Below the pieces are notes generated by a model, which ran no database searches, was not told where the DNA came from, and was given only the letters and a program-made list of their open reading frames with translations. Positions 23,043-34,605 of a stretch of DNA of 64,000 nucleotides are shown in pieces. The stretch lies in assembly GCA_936450465.1 (NCBI GenBank), contig OW388291.1:39768873-39832872 (forward strand), read 5' to 3'. Both the position numbers and the translations under genes were made by a program. The DNA is from Gibbula magus (Eukaryota; Mollusca; Gastropoda; Trochida; Trochidae). Within the stretch, counting starts at the first letter, position 1; every line of letters begins with the position of its first letter.

Positions 23043-24023
23043 CTACCTGCACCACACAGTTTTTAAAGTCTTTCTGAACTCTTTACCAAACGAACAGTAA
23101 AAGATGAAGTTTGAAGACGAGTTAATGGTTATCAGAAGAGAGCTGAAATAAATGAAGGTTTCTCTCGCAATGGTGATGTCGTCTTCCCAGAACTCCATGA
23201 GGATCCTGACCGATGTGGACGTGAAGTGAGTAGCGATGGACATGCTGGTGATAGCCAAGATGATCGCTGTTGTCTTCCCCATGTTAGACTCTGTCTTAGC
23301 GCTGACCAGTTCCCTGCGTTTGACGGCGTTGAGTCTGAGACTGTGGACTATGACGATGTTGGCAACCAGGAGAACCAGCATCGGGAGAAGAGTCCGGACC
23401 ACCAGAGTGATGTAGCTGGAGTAGAACGGGCGGTACCAGTAGCTCCTCCCAAACTCGGACAGATCGTTCCGGAACCAGGTGGTGTTGAGGGCCGGCTCCC
23501 AGTACACATCGGGAGGATACGCCACCCAGTGCGGGATGTTGAAGGCAAACCCAAGGATAACGATGAGAACAAATATCTTGCACACAAAGGTGTTGTCCGA
23601 GAATCGCCCTTGATGAAGAGGACGGGCGACTATCATGCAACGCTGTACAGCTATCAGCATAGTGAGATAGATCTCCACGGTGTACACCGACACAGACAGA
23701 GGATGGGCAACTGGGAGGAGAAGGCGACGGATCCAATCCTCCATGTTCTTGGTAGGGTCGATTAAACCCATTGCAAAATCAACATACCCGAGCACAAGAA
23801 GAATCATGTCCACGTAGTTCAAGTACTTCAGAAGCCTGGTATTGCTGGCACCGTTTTCTATCTTTGTGAGAACGATGACGCTGAGCGAGTTTCCTACCAG
23901 CCCAAATACACAGCATGTCAGGACCAATGATGACATCACTTGATACAAAACAGGAGCATTAAACATATAGCGACTTACTCTGCCATCTGGCGTCGTGATA
24001 CTAAGCTCCGTCGTGTCCGCCAT
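23043..24023 (-). CDS. Intronless divergent class A GPCR, copy A1
   Basis: Predicted 326-residue seven-helix plasma-membrane receptor, FMRFamide-receptor-like in general look; ligand unknown. I chose the ATG at 24023 (MADTTELS) because the open frame upstream runs through a 20-bp tandem repeat. TM1 has GLVGN (41-45) and TM2 has LNYVD (68-72). TM3 ends in QRC (127-129) where DRY is usual, preceded by YTVEIY. TM6 lacks CWxP, and TM7 has NSSSNFIFYC (301-310) in place of NPxxY. No cysteine stands at the usual TM3 start. It is transcribed away from receptor B1. A truncated copy (A2) lies at 34260-34354. The sequence around the stop (cag/gtagga) could also be a donor, but no further exon was found. 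Confidence 0.88.
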   Translation of the reverse strand: MADTTELSITTPDGRVSRYMFNAPVLYQVMSSLVLTCCVFGLVGNSLSVIVLTKIENGASNTRLLKYLNYVDMILLVLGYVDFAMGLIDPTKNMEDWIRRLLLPVAHPLSVSVYTVEIYLTMLIAVQRCMIVARPLHQGRFSDNTFVCKIFVLIVILGFAFNIPHWVAYPPDVYWEPALNTTWFRNDLSEFGRSYWYRPFYSSYITLVVRTLLPMLVLLVANIVIVHSLRLNAVKRRELVSAKTESNMGKTTAIILAITSMSIATHFTSTSVRILMEFWEDDITIARETFIYFSSLLITINSSSNFIFYCSFGKEFRKTLKTVWCR

Positions 24024-24046
24024 GGTGTCTGTGTGACAATGATGTA

Positions 24047-24330
24047 CAGTTTCCAACAAAGTGATACCTTTTCCAACAAAGTGATACAGTTTCCAACAAA
24101 GTGATACAATTTCCAACAAAGTGATAATAAATGTTTTCAACAAAGTGATACAGTTTCCAACAAAGTGATACAGTTTCCAACAAAGTGATAATAAATGTTT
24201 TCAACACAGTGATACAGTTTCCAACAAAACGATACAGTTTCCAACAAAGTGATAAAGTTTCCAACAATGTGGTGCAGTTTTCAACAAAAATTAACTAGTC
24301 CTGACAAAATAATTCAGGTCCAACAAAGTG
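24047..24330. repeat. 20-bp tandem repeat upstream of GPCR A1
   Basis: About thirteen units close to caaagtgatacagtttccaa begin only some 25 bp upstream of the A1 start codon. They therefore lie in its 5' untranslated region or promoter. The array is kept, shorter, in the duplicate at 34373. The unit length is not a multiple of three, so the frame through it is unlikely to be translated. Confidence 0.85.
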
Positions 24331-26369
24331 ATATATACAGCTCATACTTTCGCTGTTGTCGTATTTAACAGCTAAGGGTATTTATATGCTACGTGTTGTT
24401 TTAATACATTTTGAAACCTGTCCACGATCGCGCCTAGATGTGCATGATCCCCTTCATTATTGCTTTATTTATGGGTAATTCCGTTCTCATTATCATTATC
24501 TCTCGGAGTAAGTGAGACAGGTTAATGGATGATTCAACTTTAATCTTGTTGCAAAATAACTCTGTTCACAAGAGAACTTATTGATTCGTGTATTTATGCT
24601 CCTGAGAATTAGATAGTTTAAGGTAAAGTATTTAGGTTGGATGAAATAGTATTGTAATGGCTATGGACGAGTTCGTGTGGGAACGGACTGGGAGTCCCTG
24701 GTGGACACTGGGAACTATATACTTCAAAGTTCACATATAATACCAAATAATATGGAAACTTCAGATCGCTGGATAGAAATGTGTTATGGACTAATTAGAA
24801 TGTTTGGTGTCATTAATAATTCAACAGCACTTAATGCCGGCGACATATTGTGTATTACATGAAATATGATTATTCCTGATAGAATAATCTTCGATTATTG
24901 CTACATAATCCCCGATACAATCACATGACAATGAGGCTTATATGTAGTGTAAGTATCGATAACATTTCTAATAATATTCCATCTTGATGGTTTATACAAC
25001 CGGAAGTAAGGTTGCATTTGGTTATTCACCACTCGTATGTAGAAGGATCAAAAACAAGATTAATTCTATTCGTCAGTCAATCGGTTGCCATTTCAAAACG
25101 ACCAATATTTTCTGAAGCTGTAAGCCACTACAGTGACTTCACCCTATTGTATCCACACGTGATTCTCCGCCGGCAGTCAACTGTAGAAATGTGAGGCACG
25201 CTGCACGCATATCTCGCTAGAAGCGTATTTTTACAAACTCCAAGAGTGCATCACTCTGTTTTGATGTTTATCAAATTTACCTCCTTGAGTGGACAGTGGT
25301 CACAACTAGGAATAGAGCATTGGATTCAGATTCCTGTATCTTTACAGAAAATCAGTATCCAAGACTGTCCTGTGTTCACGGCGGACTTCTAACTGATCCT
25401 TTGAATGTTACTTTCTAATACTACTGGAAATCCGACTTTTAACACTCTATGAATCAACTGTCCTGTTTAATCGAGCAAGTGCACTGTATTTATTGTACTG
25501 GCCTGTTGTAACAGTGAAACATTTCGTTGGTGGTTTCTGCAAATAAATCGAAAACCATACATGATGCGCAAGTGAAAATTTCAAATTACATTGAAATGAT
25601 ACGTTCATACACATGTGTCGCTTTTAACAAAGTTATTGTTTCCTAATTGTAGGAAACATTCTAAATATTACAATAACATGCTATGTGCCGATAATCTATA
25701 CAACTACAGAGGACATAAGCACATGATATTGGTTAGAAAGCATAGTCATCGAGCAGATTGTACATATCTTTTTTAAAAATAAACTTGTCTGAAAATGTAT
25801 TTTGTTAAGAAGCTGCATACTGAACTCAACTTTTTTACAAATCATAATATTATCTGCACAGGTGAACTATCACTTAAGTAGAAATACACATTTAAATTTA
25901 CGATTTTGAGGCTCACCTTATCTCCTTATCTAAAAGTCGCTAAAGCTCGATTGTGTCAATATCGAACAATCCTTGAGCCATGTGCTCTACAGTGTATGAT
26001 GCACGAAAACGAGACTTCAATTGAAGGAAAATGACAACAATATCATGAATGTCAAAATAAAGTACTAGGACGGGGACAAGGTTGTCAAGGATGTATCTCT
26101 CACAATAGAGATTTCTTCGTTTCGTGACAAAATCCAGCTTACAGTCATTGAAAATGAACTACAGCGTCAAGCATCCTGTCGTGGATCATGCATCATTCAA
26201 GAACACTAATATCTACATTGTCTTCTTCTGTACTTTAATATGTCAATACCATTGTAGTGCTGATAAGGCGGAGGATCGTGTTGATTGTATTCTAAATCAT
26301 AAAAACACGATCAAAAACGAGTTTTGATACTAATACAAATAAAACTGCATGCCGTTACTTCACTGCATA

Positions 26370-27783
26370 CACTAAACGCCAAAAGAAACGTTACCCAACT
26401 TCTTTTTTTAATAACTTTTTAAAGATATTTGAGAAATGAATGGTTCAAAAGAAAGCTGAATAACAAAGCTTTATGCTAATAACACGATTAAAATTCCTGA
26501 TGGATTCATATTATGGTAAAAAGCAGCTTGCTTAAGAAGTACGGTGACATCCAAAGACTCTGGCAACATCGTTGTTGGTCGACCCTATCTGCAACATCCC
26601 CAGAGCTCTTTCTCTTTCTCCACCTGTCAATCGCGGCATGATTTCGTACATGTGTGCCATATTATGCAAAGTAGGCACCTTTTATACCCTGTAGTATCAT
26701 TCAGTTCATGCAAATGCTGCTAGAATTTTGCTACATTTGAGTGATAATGCGTTTGGGTGATAAACAGGAAAATGAAAAACTTTCATTTTCAAGCAACAAT
26801 GTTCACATAAATAATCGTATGTGTTGCTAAATACTATTAAGTCATTTGACAACACAGTAAACTCGTTTTCACTAAGGTAAATTACGAGAAAAGATCTGTA
26901 ATGACTAGAAAAATATATTTCATAAGTTTCACACTTAAAGGTGCATCCATTGTGTTTCATAAAAAAATTATTTGGCTTTAATACGCTCCAACTCACCATA
27001 TGTGCTGTTTATAATACAAACAAATTCACTCAGCTTGCATATTCTTCCTCAATCGCCTAATATATCATAATTACTAGTTTCCAATTAAAATCGAGTGCCA
27101 TCATTTTGCATGTGCATAATCCGAAACTGCACGTTTCATTTACATGCACAGTCGTTATATGACCAATTCAACATTATCAACCCAAATTTGTTATTTTGTC
27201 TGTTTTAAATAAGATTCCAAATTTACGTTTGACTCATTGGCGCGCGCCACACGTTTTGCATTGTCCGGTTTTCGATCAGAAATCACTACTTTTACCTTCA
27301 TATCGTCAATATACTAAGTCGACTATCATCAAAATGGTAGTTTTCGGTAACAGTCGGCACTTCTCGATAAAGTAACACCATTTATAACGTTTGGAATACG
27401 TGACCCCCAACAACACAATGGATGTACCTTTAAATTTAATCTTACTCAATAACAGTATTTTTCATCGTTTAGGGGTTATGATGTAAAGCATACAACCTTT
27501 TTGTCTTGTCACAAAAGAAAAAGTTTACTTTCAACTTCTTCTCGACATCTAAATCACATTTATTGGTTACTACCAGCCTGGTCGAAAACCGGACAATTTT
27601 AAACTTTATAAGCAAGCTGCATTTTGCCACAATATGAATCCATCAGGGATTTTAAACGTGTTATTAGCATAAAGTTACGTTATTCAGCTTTCTGTTGAAT
27701 CATTCATTTCATTTCAAATATCTTTGTTACTTAAAAAGTCATTAAAAAAAGACGTGGGGTAACGTTTCGTTTGGCGTTTAGTG
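26370..27783 (-). mobile_element. Tc1/mariner-like element relic with ~180-bp TIRs
   Basis: The ends are inverted repeats starting cactaaacgccaaaagaaac, similar for about 180 bp. TA dinucleotides flank both sides (26368-26369, 27784-27785), and the matching place in unit 2 (near 36030) is empty. On the minus strand an open stretch at 26532-26639 (35 codons) begins MPRLTGGERERALGML and resembles the first helix-turn-helix of a Tc1-type transposase. The rest of the transposase is gone, so this is a non-autonomous deletion derivative. Confidence 0.82.
26532..26639 (-). pseudogene. Transposase N-terminal HTH remnant
   Basis: There are 35 codons from an ATG to a stop: MPRLTGGERERALGML, a GSTNNDVARVFG recognition-helix segment and HRTS. 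This is the pattern of the paired-like DNA-binding N terminus of Tc1 transposases. No DDE catalytic region follows inside the element. Confidence 0.65.
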
Positions 27784-28827
27784 TAGTAAGATACAGTAAA
27801 TTAATTTTCTGTGTTGTTTATTTTTTAAAATAAATATCTACTGTCATACCAAATTGTTGTTTGTTCTGTTCCAGATGTATTGCCCGGTAGGTCAACAATT
27901 TTCTCAAATACCAACACTGTTCTGATACACCTACATTTTTAACAACTATGCAATGTGATAACATTGGTTGTGTCAATTTAACACCAAACTAAACAGATGA
28001 GTAAATTTAAACTGTGTGAGTAAACGTAAAAAAACCCACCAAAACGTCAGTTAGTCAAATTAAAAACATCATAGTCCATAAATTTTGTAAAGAAAGTATT
28101 GATATTGATATGTTAACTGACAGTTGTCATGAATAATTCCGGTAGACATACCGCACATCAATGTCTACAATGTTGACACAACACCAGACAGACGACTTAA
28201 CACAATACCAGTCAAAACACTAAGCCGGTTCACTCACAAATACGAGCATAAACATTGGTTATTAAAATAGTTGTACAAGTGATGTTCTATGCATCCAATA
28301 AATACTTTAGATCAAGCTTCAGTGTTTAACATGTGAATGAATGGAAACACGACTATTGTTATATACTGAGTGTACATAATTAATAGTACCAAATCCTAAT
28401 GACAATAATCACTTATGCTGAGTGTGCAGGTGCGTCGTTAGCATCTAATCCATTACAGCGATAACTATTAGAAAGCAAGCTGAAATCAAATGGTTTGCAA
28501 TTAAACCAGTCTCCTATCAACGACGTTTACGCTACAATTTACTGGTGTCATGCAGCAGGTAACCTTCGACAGGACTGCTGCAAAATGTAGCGAAATAATT
28601 GTTGGTAATAATATAAAATGTGACTTGATATCTTTTGTCAAGTGTTTATCAACGAATCATATGGTACAGAATAGGAAAAGCAATTAATAAATCACTTATA
28701 TACGAAGCGAATAAATGCTTACTTCAAGCGATTGGTTTGTTAAATAAATAATAGAACCATAGCTGTATAAGTTGCCTACCTATTTGTACATGTATTGATC
28801 ACTGACGTTTTGACACAGTGCCACAAG

Positions 28828-29874
28828 ATGACAACATCTCTTACTTCAACATTAAATGGAACGTCCGCAGAGTATGACAACTTCCTTCGAGAAACGACAG
28901 CACCGACGACCTTTGGTAATGTTGTGTCTTTGGATATTCACATTTTCTCTTGCGTTTTGACTGCACTTTCCATCATAGGAGTGCTCGGCAACTGTTTGGG
29001 AGTGGCAGTTTTGAGTCGTCTCCAGAAGCAGAATGCTGGTGTTCGGCTGTTGAAGTATTTGACTTACGTGGATATGTTGGTGCTTCTGCTCCTGTTTGAG
29101 GACTACGTGCTTCCTGGTATCACCGGACTCCCTGCATCAGTGGTCATCATCATGTCCGGTCTGACGTCGATAGTAGCTCCATTGCTCGTCACCATCTACA
29201 CATTCGAAATCTATCTGACCCTCGTCATCGCCTGTCAGAGAGCCATTGCTTTGGCGATGCCGTTGAAGAGTGCAATATACATGAGAGACTCGGTTCTAAA
29301 CAGGTTGATAGTGGCATCTTTTATATTGTCAGTTATCTTCAACATCAACGCGTGGCTGATTTGCGACAGACTGATCTATTTTGACAGTGAACTTAATGCA
29401 AACTGGATCAAGTGTACTTTATCTGATTTTGCGGTCTCAGCCTACAATCAATTTCACTACCGGTACCTGACCCTGATCGTCAGAACCATCCTGCCCATGC
29501 TACTTCTACTCATCTGCACCATCACCATCATTATCGGGGCCAGGAAACGTGTGAAGAGCAGTTCGCTAAAACGCAACCCAGATCAACTGACTGCTGTCAA
29601 TATATGCATTATCTCCATGTCCATTGTCACCCATGTCACTACAGCTCTTGAACGCATCCTGGATGGCATTGTGATCGTCCCGATGTTCCCCCAGATAACA
29701 GCGCTTATCGTGATCCTCAACTGCTCGACTAACGTGGTGTTCTACTGTACATGTGGTCGCTCTTTCAGGAGAACACTGGTCTTCATGCTGCAGCGCCCAT
29801 TTAAGGCATGTCGGTGTTGTACAGTGGATTCGGGTGGAAGGGAGACCCAAATAAGTGTGTTACATGGAATCTAA
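28828..29874 (+). CDS. Intronless divergent class A GPCR, copy B1
   Basis: Predicted 348-residue seven-helix receptor. The ATG at 28828 (MTTSLTST) is preferred to an upstream TTG. It has an N-glycosylation site at N10 and helices at about 38-62, 73-95, 112-138, 158-178, 214-238, 253-275 and 286-308. TM1 keeps GVLGN. TM3 carries YTFEIY and QRA (137-139) for DRY, and TM7 carries NCSTNVVFYC (298-307) for NPxxY. A CRCC cluster (328-331) in the tail is a possible palmitoylation site. It is divergently arranged with A1, about 4.8 kb apart. B2 at 38509 is the same length and differs at only about 15 residues. Confidence 0.92.
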   Translation: MTTSLTSTLNGTSAEYDNFLRETTAPTTFGNVVSLDIHIFSCVLTALSIIGVLGNCLGVAVLSRLQKQNAGVRLLKYLTYVDMLVLLLLFEDYVLPGITGLPASVVIIMSGLTSIVAPLLVTIYTFEIYLTLVIACQRAIALAMPLKSAIYMRDSVLNRLIVASFILSVIFNINAWLICDRLIYFDSELNANWIKCTLSDFAVSAYNQFHYRYLTLIVRTILPMLLLLICTITIIIGARKRVKSSSLKRNPDQLTAVNICIISMSIVTHVTTALERILDGIVIVPMFPQITALIVILNCSTNVVFYCTCGRSFRRTLVFMLQRPFKACRCCTVDSGGRETQISVLHGI

Positions 29875-30535
29875 ACTTTGCCTCAATGACCTCACATGAT
29901 ATGCGACCAGGATTATCCACGGGACAAATTAATATAAATATTCGTTTAATCTGCTATTCATATATCGTAACAGGCTGAATTATGTTCCTTTGACAAGTGA
30001 ACACTATGTTGGGACTTTAATCTAATGTGTGTATTACGATTGTAATTGTAGAATTGTAGTAGTTGAGATTTAGACCTAGCAGTGACCTGTGGCAATTTAC
30101 TAAAATAGTGGCAAAGCAGAGAACTTGGTCAGAGTAAGAATTAAGGCTTTCTTCGCAAGGCTGTAAGAGAACTATTTTATTCTGAGACAAAAGGGGATTT
30201 ACAAAAACTGCCCTCCAAACTTCTCAGTAAAAGGCAAAAGAAGTGAAACTTCATGTGAGTTGGTCCCACGAATTCGGATTGACTGAGGAACCTCTCTCTG
30301 TGTGTTGTATATGCAGCTAAAAATCCACGAGGGGAACACGCCACTGATTAAATGTACATATACACTTAGAATAGATAATAAGGAAAGCGCAACTTACTTT
30401 AATTTAGTATAATTTCTGGTAAAAATAAACAATCGTATATATTTGAATGCACAAACAGCTATCTGTACATTGATACAAACAATTACAGATGCTCATGAAG
30501 GTCCTTCTTGTCGCGTACGCGTGTGACACTTTAAA

Positions 30536-31372
30536 GAGCCATCACGGATGTTGATGAAAATATCAGAATTTTCCCAAAAATCTATCATCGTGAAACAAAT
30601 ACACTTAATTTTTCCCAAATTTTTCCAACTTAAAATAAGCCGAGAAATTGCATTAATTAGTAAAGGTGTTTTCCAGTCTAAATATAGATCCAGTCTATTA
30701 TTTTCAAGCGCAAAGCATTATGGTCTAGCTCACACACAGTAAACAAAGACACGAAAGAATAACAAAAAATATGAGCAATGAAAGGAATCGAAATATATAA
30801 TTTTTTGACGGTTATTTATTTACCATTTCATTTAATTATGTATTTCCTACAGATATTAGAATAATTGTTTTACCCAACTAGGTATTTTTCTTGAATTTTA
30901 TAATTAATGAGAGTAAAAATTTGTCATAATTTGCTGGTCTTATCTCAATAAAAAGAACATTAAACAGGAAATAATTAGTATATTCTCAGGACATTTAGAA
31001 ACATAGTTTGTAAAGCAATCGTCACATTCAGTAATGTGTGACAGGGGTACTTTGCAAGAGAGACACGTGCAGCACGTGCACCCCATGGGTTGTTATGGCG
31101 ACTTGCGCTAGAGACGAGCCTTCACGCTTTGGAAACGCTTGCTGTTTGTGTAGTACGTATTACGCAAAAAAGGGGACTCTGTTTATATACGTCAGATACC
31201 CGTAGCGTGCGCTAGTCGAAGTGATACTTCTCTTTGAAACCAAATTGCAATACATTGTCGTGATAGGAAAATTATTTAACATATGCCATGTTGTAGATAA
31301 AAGATTTCTCTGGCGAATGACGTTATAAGTATATTTTCCAAAAATTTGAAACACTAACATCCGTGATGGCTC
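30536..31372. mobile_element. 837-bp TIR element with TTTAAA target duplication
   Basis: Perfect 17-bp inverted ends (gagccatcacggatgtt and its complement) are flanked by TTTAAA at 30530-30535 and 31373-31378. Unit 2 at 40655-40665 shows the empty site, with a single TTTAAA. Since the target is palindromic, a TTAA or TA duplication is also possible. No transposase was seen, so it is non-autonomous. The superfamily is not clear from the ends. Confidence 0.85.
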
Positions 31373-31399
31373 TTTAAAACATGAGCTCATGCAATTTGA

Positions 31400-33458
31400 G
31401 AAATCGCATGATTTATGACATCATTGACTATGCCGAGTGTATTGAAATACCCGGTCTATTACTATTAATAGATTTCGAAAAAGCATTTGACTCAGTTGAT
31501 TGGTTATTTATACAAAAAACGCTAACTTATTTTGGTTTCGGTCCATCTATCCGACGATGGATTGAATTGTATTATACACACATTCAATCTAGTGTTATAG
31601 TGAACGGCTTTTCATCTGATTTCTTTGAACTTACAAGAGGATGCAGGCAAGGTGACCCACTATCTCCCTACATTTTTATAATCTGTGCCGAAGTGTTAAG
31701 TATAATGTTACGAAATAATAAGAACATAAAGGGAATAAAGATAGGCGATACGGAATACCTACTATCACAATTTGCAGATTATACCTCTCTTGTACTTGAC
31801 GGAACTGAAAAGTGTCTTCAGCATACCCTTAACACCTTAAATGAATTCGCATCATTCTCTGGTCTCAAAATAAATACAACCAAGACCCCAGTCATATGGA
31901 TAGGAGCATCAAAACACTCGCAGAACATCCTCTGTAAAAATCATAAACTAGACTGGAATCAACGAGATTTCACTATCCTTGGCATAACTTTTACACATAA
32001 CCTGGCCGAAATGGTGGAAAGAAATTATAAGGACAAACTAAAGATGATTAAAAACTACAATGAATCAATGGTTAGGAAGAGATCTCACTCCCCTAGGAAG
32101 AAATACAGTCTTAAAAAGTCTGATTCTTCCAAAATTAAATCACCTGTTTTCAATTCTTCCAAACCCAAATGATAAAATCACAAAAGAATTAACCTCCTTA
32201 TGCTTTAGCTTTATCTGGCGAAACAAACCAGATAAGATAAGTCGAAACGAAATTACACAATCGTACAAAGACGGCGGAATAAGAGTCCCAGACATAAAAA
32301 ACACAATTTTTGCACAAAAAATAGCATGGATAAAAAGAAATTTCAAAGCAAGAAAATGGTAATAAAATAAAACACCTATATACTCAAAATGTAGCTCCTA
32401 CATCTGAGCATTGTTACCTCAAATCACCTAAGTATATTGAAGATAACATCCTCACACCGCGGACTAACCCATTCTGGCGCGATGTGCTAAGAGCATGGGG
32501 ATGTTTTATCAGTAACAAAGGTTCAAAGGTTAATGATGTCAATGATGTTTTATCCCAACCAATTTGGTGTAATGAAAATATAACAATTGGCAAACAAGAA
32601 ATATGTTATAAACATTACATACTACATGGCATAATATTTGTTAATGATATCGTGAAGGAAAAAGGTGATTTTCTAAATCTTGAAACTTTAAAAAATGTCT
32701 ACACGTGTAAAACAAACTTTTTAGAATATGCCGGTATAGTAAAATCGATTAAAGCTTACCTTAAGGCCAAAAATATCGAGTTATCAAATAAGTTAACCAA
32801 TCCCATCCTGCCATACTTCATCGTAGATATCGTAAATCCAACCAAAGGATGCAGGCTCTTCTATGATACCCTTCAAAGTTCTATCAGTGGGAACTCATAT
32901 AAATATAAACATAAGTGGGAAAAGGACTTAAATCAATCAATAGCAAAAAATGAATGGACCGAAATAAATTATACACCTTTTTCATCACATCTTGGCACAA
33001 AACAAATTTGGGTTCAATATTCGATCTTACACAGAATTCTTCCATTGAACGACCTTCTATTTAAAATGAAATTGAAAGACACAAACAAATGTACTTTCTG
33101 TAAAGTATCTGTAGAAACTATAGTGCACATTTTCTATGATTGCCCGAAAGTGAATAACATCTGGGATAGAATAAAGACATGGATAGAGCTGAAAACAGAT
33201 TCAATATTAAACCTCTCAAAACGAAACATATGCCTAGGATATCCGGAAACACGAAATATGATTCTAAATCTTATTATAACAACAGTCAAATATAATATAT
33301 ACATATCAAAGTTTAAGGAAACTGTACCGCAATTTAACATTATAAAACAAGATTTAAACAATGTCTATGAAATTGATAAACGCATCTGTTACTCAGATTG
33401 CAACTATTCGAAGTTTACAAAATTCTGGTCTGTATGCCATAATCTCTTTAAAGATTGA
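31400..33458 (+). pseudogene. Broken reverse transcriptase (ORF2-like)
   Basis: Three open pieces continue each other: about 31400-32075, 32060-32362 and 32484-33458. The first has DFEKAFDSVDW, RGCRQGDPLSPYIF and FADY at 31771-31782, where an active enzyme has FADD; the second catalytic aspartate is a tyrosine. The last piece ends with a CX2C-X8-H-X4-C knuckle (CTFC...H...C, near 33090-33145), usual in L1/Tx1 ORF2 proteins. The copy is inactive. Confidence 0.85.
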
Positions 33459-33672
33459 CACTCTGCAACTTCGGTGAAAGTATGGAAATGCCAGGTCCAT
33501 AATTATAAACACTTGAACTCTACGTTTTATTCAATTGAATTTGCAATGTTAGCTTGCAGTTGCTCTGTTTTCAATATTTATACCTATTTTATGTTGTAAA
33601 ATGCTGTCTTATGAACATTTCATATATGTCTATGTATCTGAAAAAGAAATAAATTATAAAAAATTAAAAAAA
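31400..33672 (+). mobile_element. 5'-truncated L1/Tx1-like non-LTR retrotransposon
   Basis: Holds most of a reverse transcriptase domain and the C-terminal region of ORF2, then a short 3' region with aataaa and an A-rich end (33649-33672). Its left border coincides with the end of homology between duplicated units 1 and 2. Its right border abuts a fragment of receptor B. The coding part is broken by frameshifts near 32070 and 32362. Confidence 0.85.
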
Positions 33673-33673
33673 T

Positions 33674-33913
33674 GTCACTACAGCTCTTGAACGCATCCTG
33701 GATGGCATTGTGATCATCCCGATGTTCCCCCAGATAACAGCGCTTATCGTGATCCTCAACTGCTCGACTAACGTGGTGTTCTACTGTACATGTGGTCGCT
33801 CTTTCAGGAGAACACTGGTCTTCATGCTGCAGCGCCCATTTAAGGCATGTCGGTGTTGTACAGTGGATTCGGGTGGAAGGGAGACACAAATAAGTGTGTT
33901 ACATGGAATCTAA
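33674..33913 (+). pseudogene. GPCR B fragment (B3, last 79 codons)
   Basis: Nearly the same as the end of B1 and B2, from VTTALERILDG in TM6 through TM7 (NCSTNVVFYC) to the HGI stop. Homology continues through about 340 bp of 3' flank to about 34258. The first 270 codons are absent; the A-rich end of the retrotransposon takes their place. It cannot make a receptor. Confidence 0.9.
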
Positions 33914-34259
33914 CCTTTGCCTCAATGACATCACATGATATGCGACCAGGATTATCCACGTGACAAATTTATATAAATATTCGTTTAATCTGCTATTTAT
34001 ATATCGTAACAGGCTGAATTATGTTCCTTTAACAAATGAAAAATATGTTGGGACTTTAATCTTATGTGTGTATTACGATTTAAAACTTGTGATGGAAACT
34101 TATTATCTTATTTTCAGTTTTTTTTTTTTTCAAAGTTGATGAGAACAAGATTTTCCATTGTAATGCCACCACCAGATGACGTGTGTAGGCTGATTTTAGG
34201 TTGCATCCACCCCTACAAGTAACTACAGCGGAGATGGGAATATCATACTGTATCACACT

Positions 34260-34354
34260 GATGACATCACTTGATACAAAACAGGAGTATTAAACATATA
34301 GCGACTTACTCTGCCATTTGGCGTCGTGATACTAAGCTCCGTCGTTTCCGCCAT
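34260..34354 (-). pseudogene. GPCR A fragment (A2, first ~32 codons)
   Basis: Starts MAETTELSITTPNGR and follows A1 closely to YQVMSS, then breaks at the junction with the B3 flank and stops. Only the extracellular N terminus is kept. The upstream repeat array and intergenic DNA are retained, so the promoter region of A2 may survive without a gene. Confidence 0.88.
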
Positions 34355-34372
34355 GATGTCTGTATGGCAATG

Positions 34373-34605
34373 CTGTACAGTTTTCAACAACGTGATAAAG
34401 TTTCCAACAAATTGATACAGTTTCCAATTAAGTGATACAGTTTCCAACAAAGTGATTTTAAATGTTTTTAAACAAAGTGATACAGTTTGAAACAAAACGA
34501 TACAGTTTCCAACAAAGTGATAAAGTTTCCAACAATGTGGTACAGTTTTCAACAAGATTTAACTAGTCCTGACAAACTAATACACGTCCAACAAAGTGAT
34601 GTGTA
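34373..34605. repeat. 20-bp tandem repeat upstream of A2
   Basis: About ten units of the same 'gtgatacagtttccaacaa' repeat as at 24047, with a different number and order of variants. This shows array turnover since the duplication. Confidence 0.85.

Larger units (their letters stand above)
23928..31399. repeat. Segmental duplication, unit 1 (A1-B1 receptor block)
   Basis: This block is homologous to 34259-40684. It holds the 5' part of A1, the intergenic region, all of B1 and its 3' flank. Homology is clear in noncoding DNA, for example around 24867-25170 and 35110-35430. Unit 1 alone carries the Tc1-like relic (26370-27783), the 837-bp TIR element (30536-31372) and about 0.55 kb near 25175-25730. 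It lacks about 0.45 kb found at 39722-40168. Confidence 0.88.

Noticed and set aside
23226..23765. 179-codon frame on the + strand
   Set aside because: Antisense shadow of receptor A1, which has clear helices and motifs on the minus strand.
28795..28827. Eleven-codon N-terminal extension of receptor B1 from a TTG
   Set aside because: The B2 copy does not keep it (different residues and spacing), while both share the ATG at MTTSLTST.
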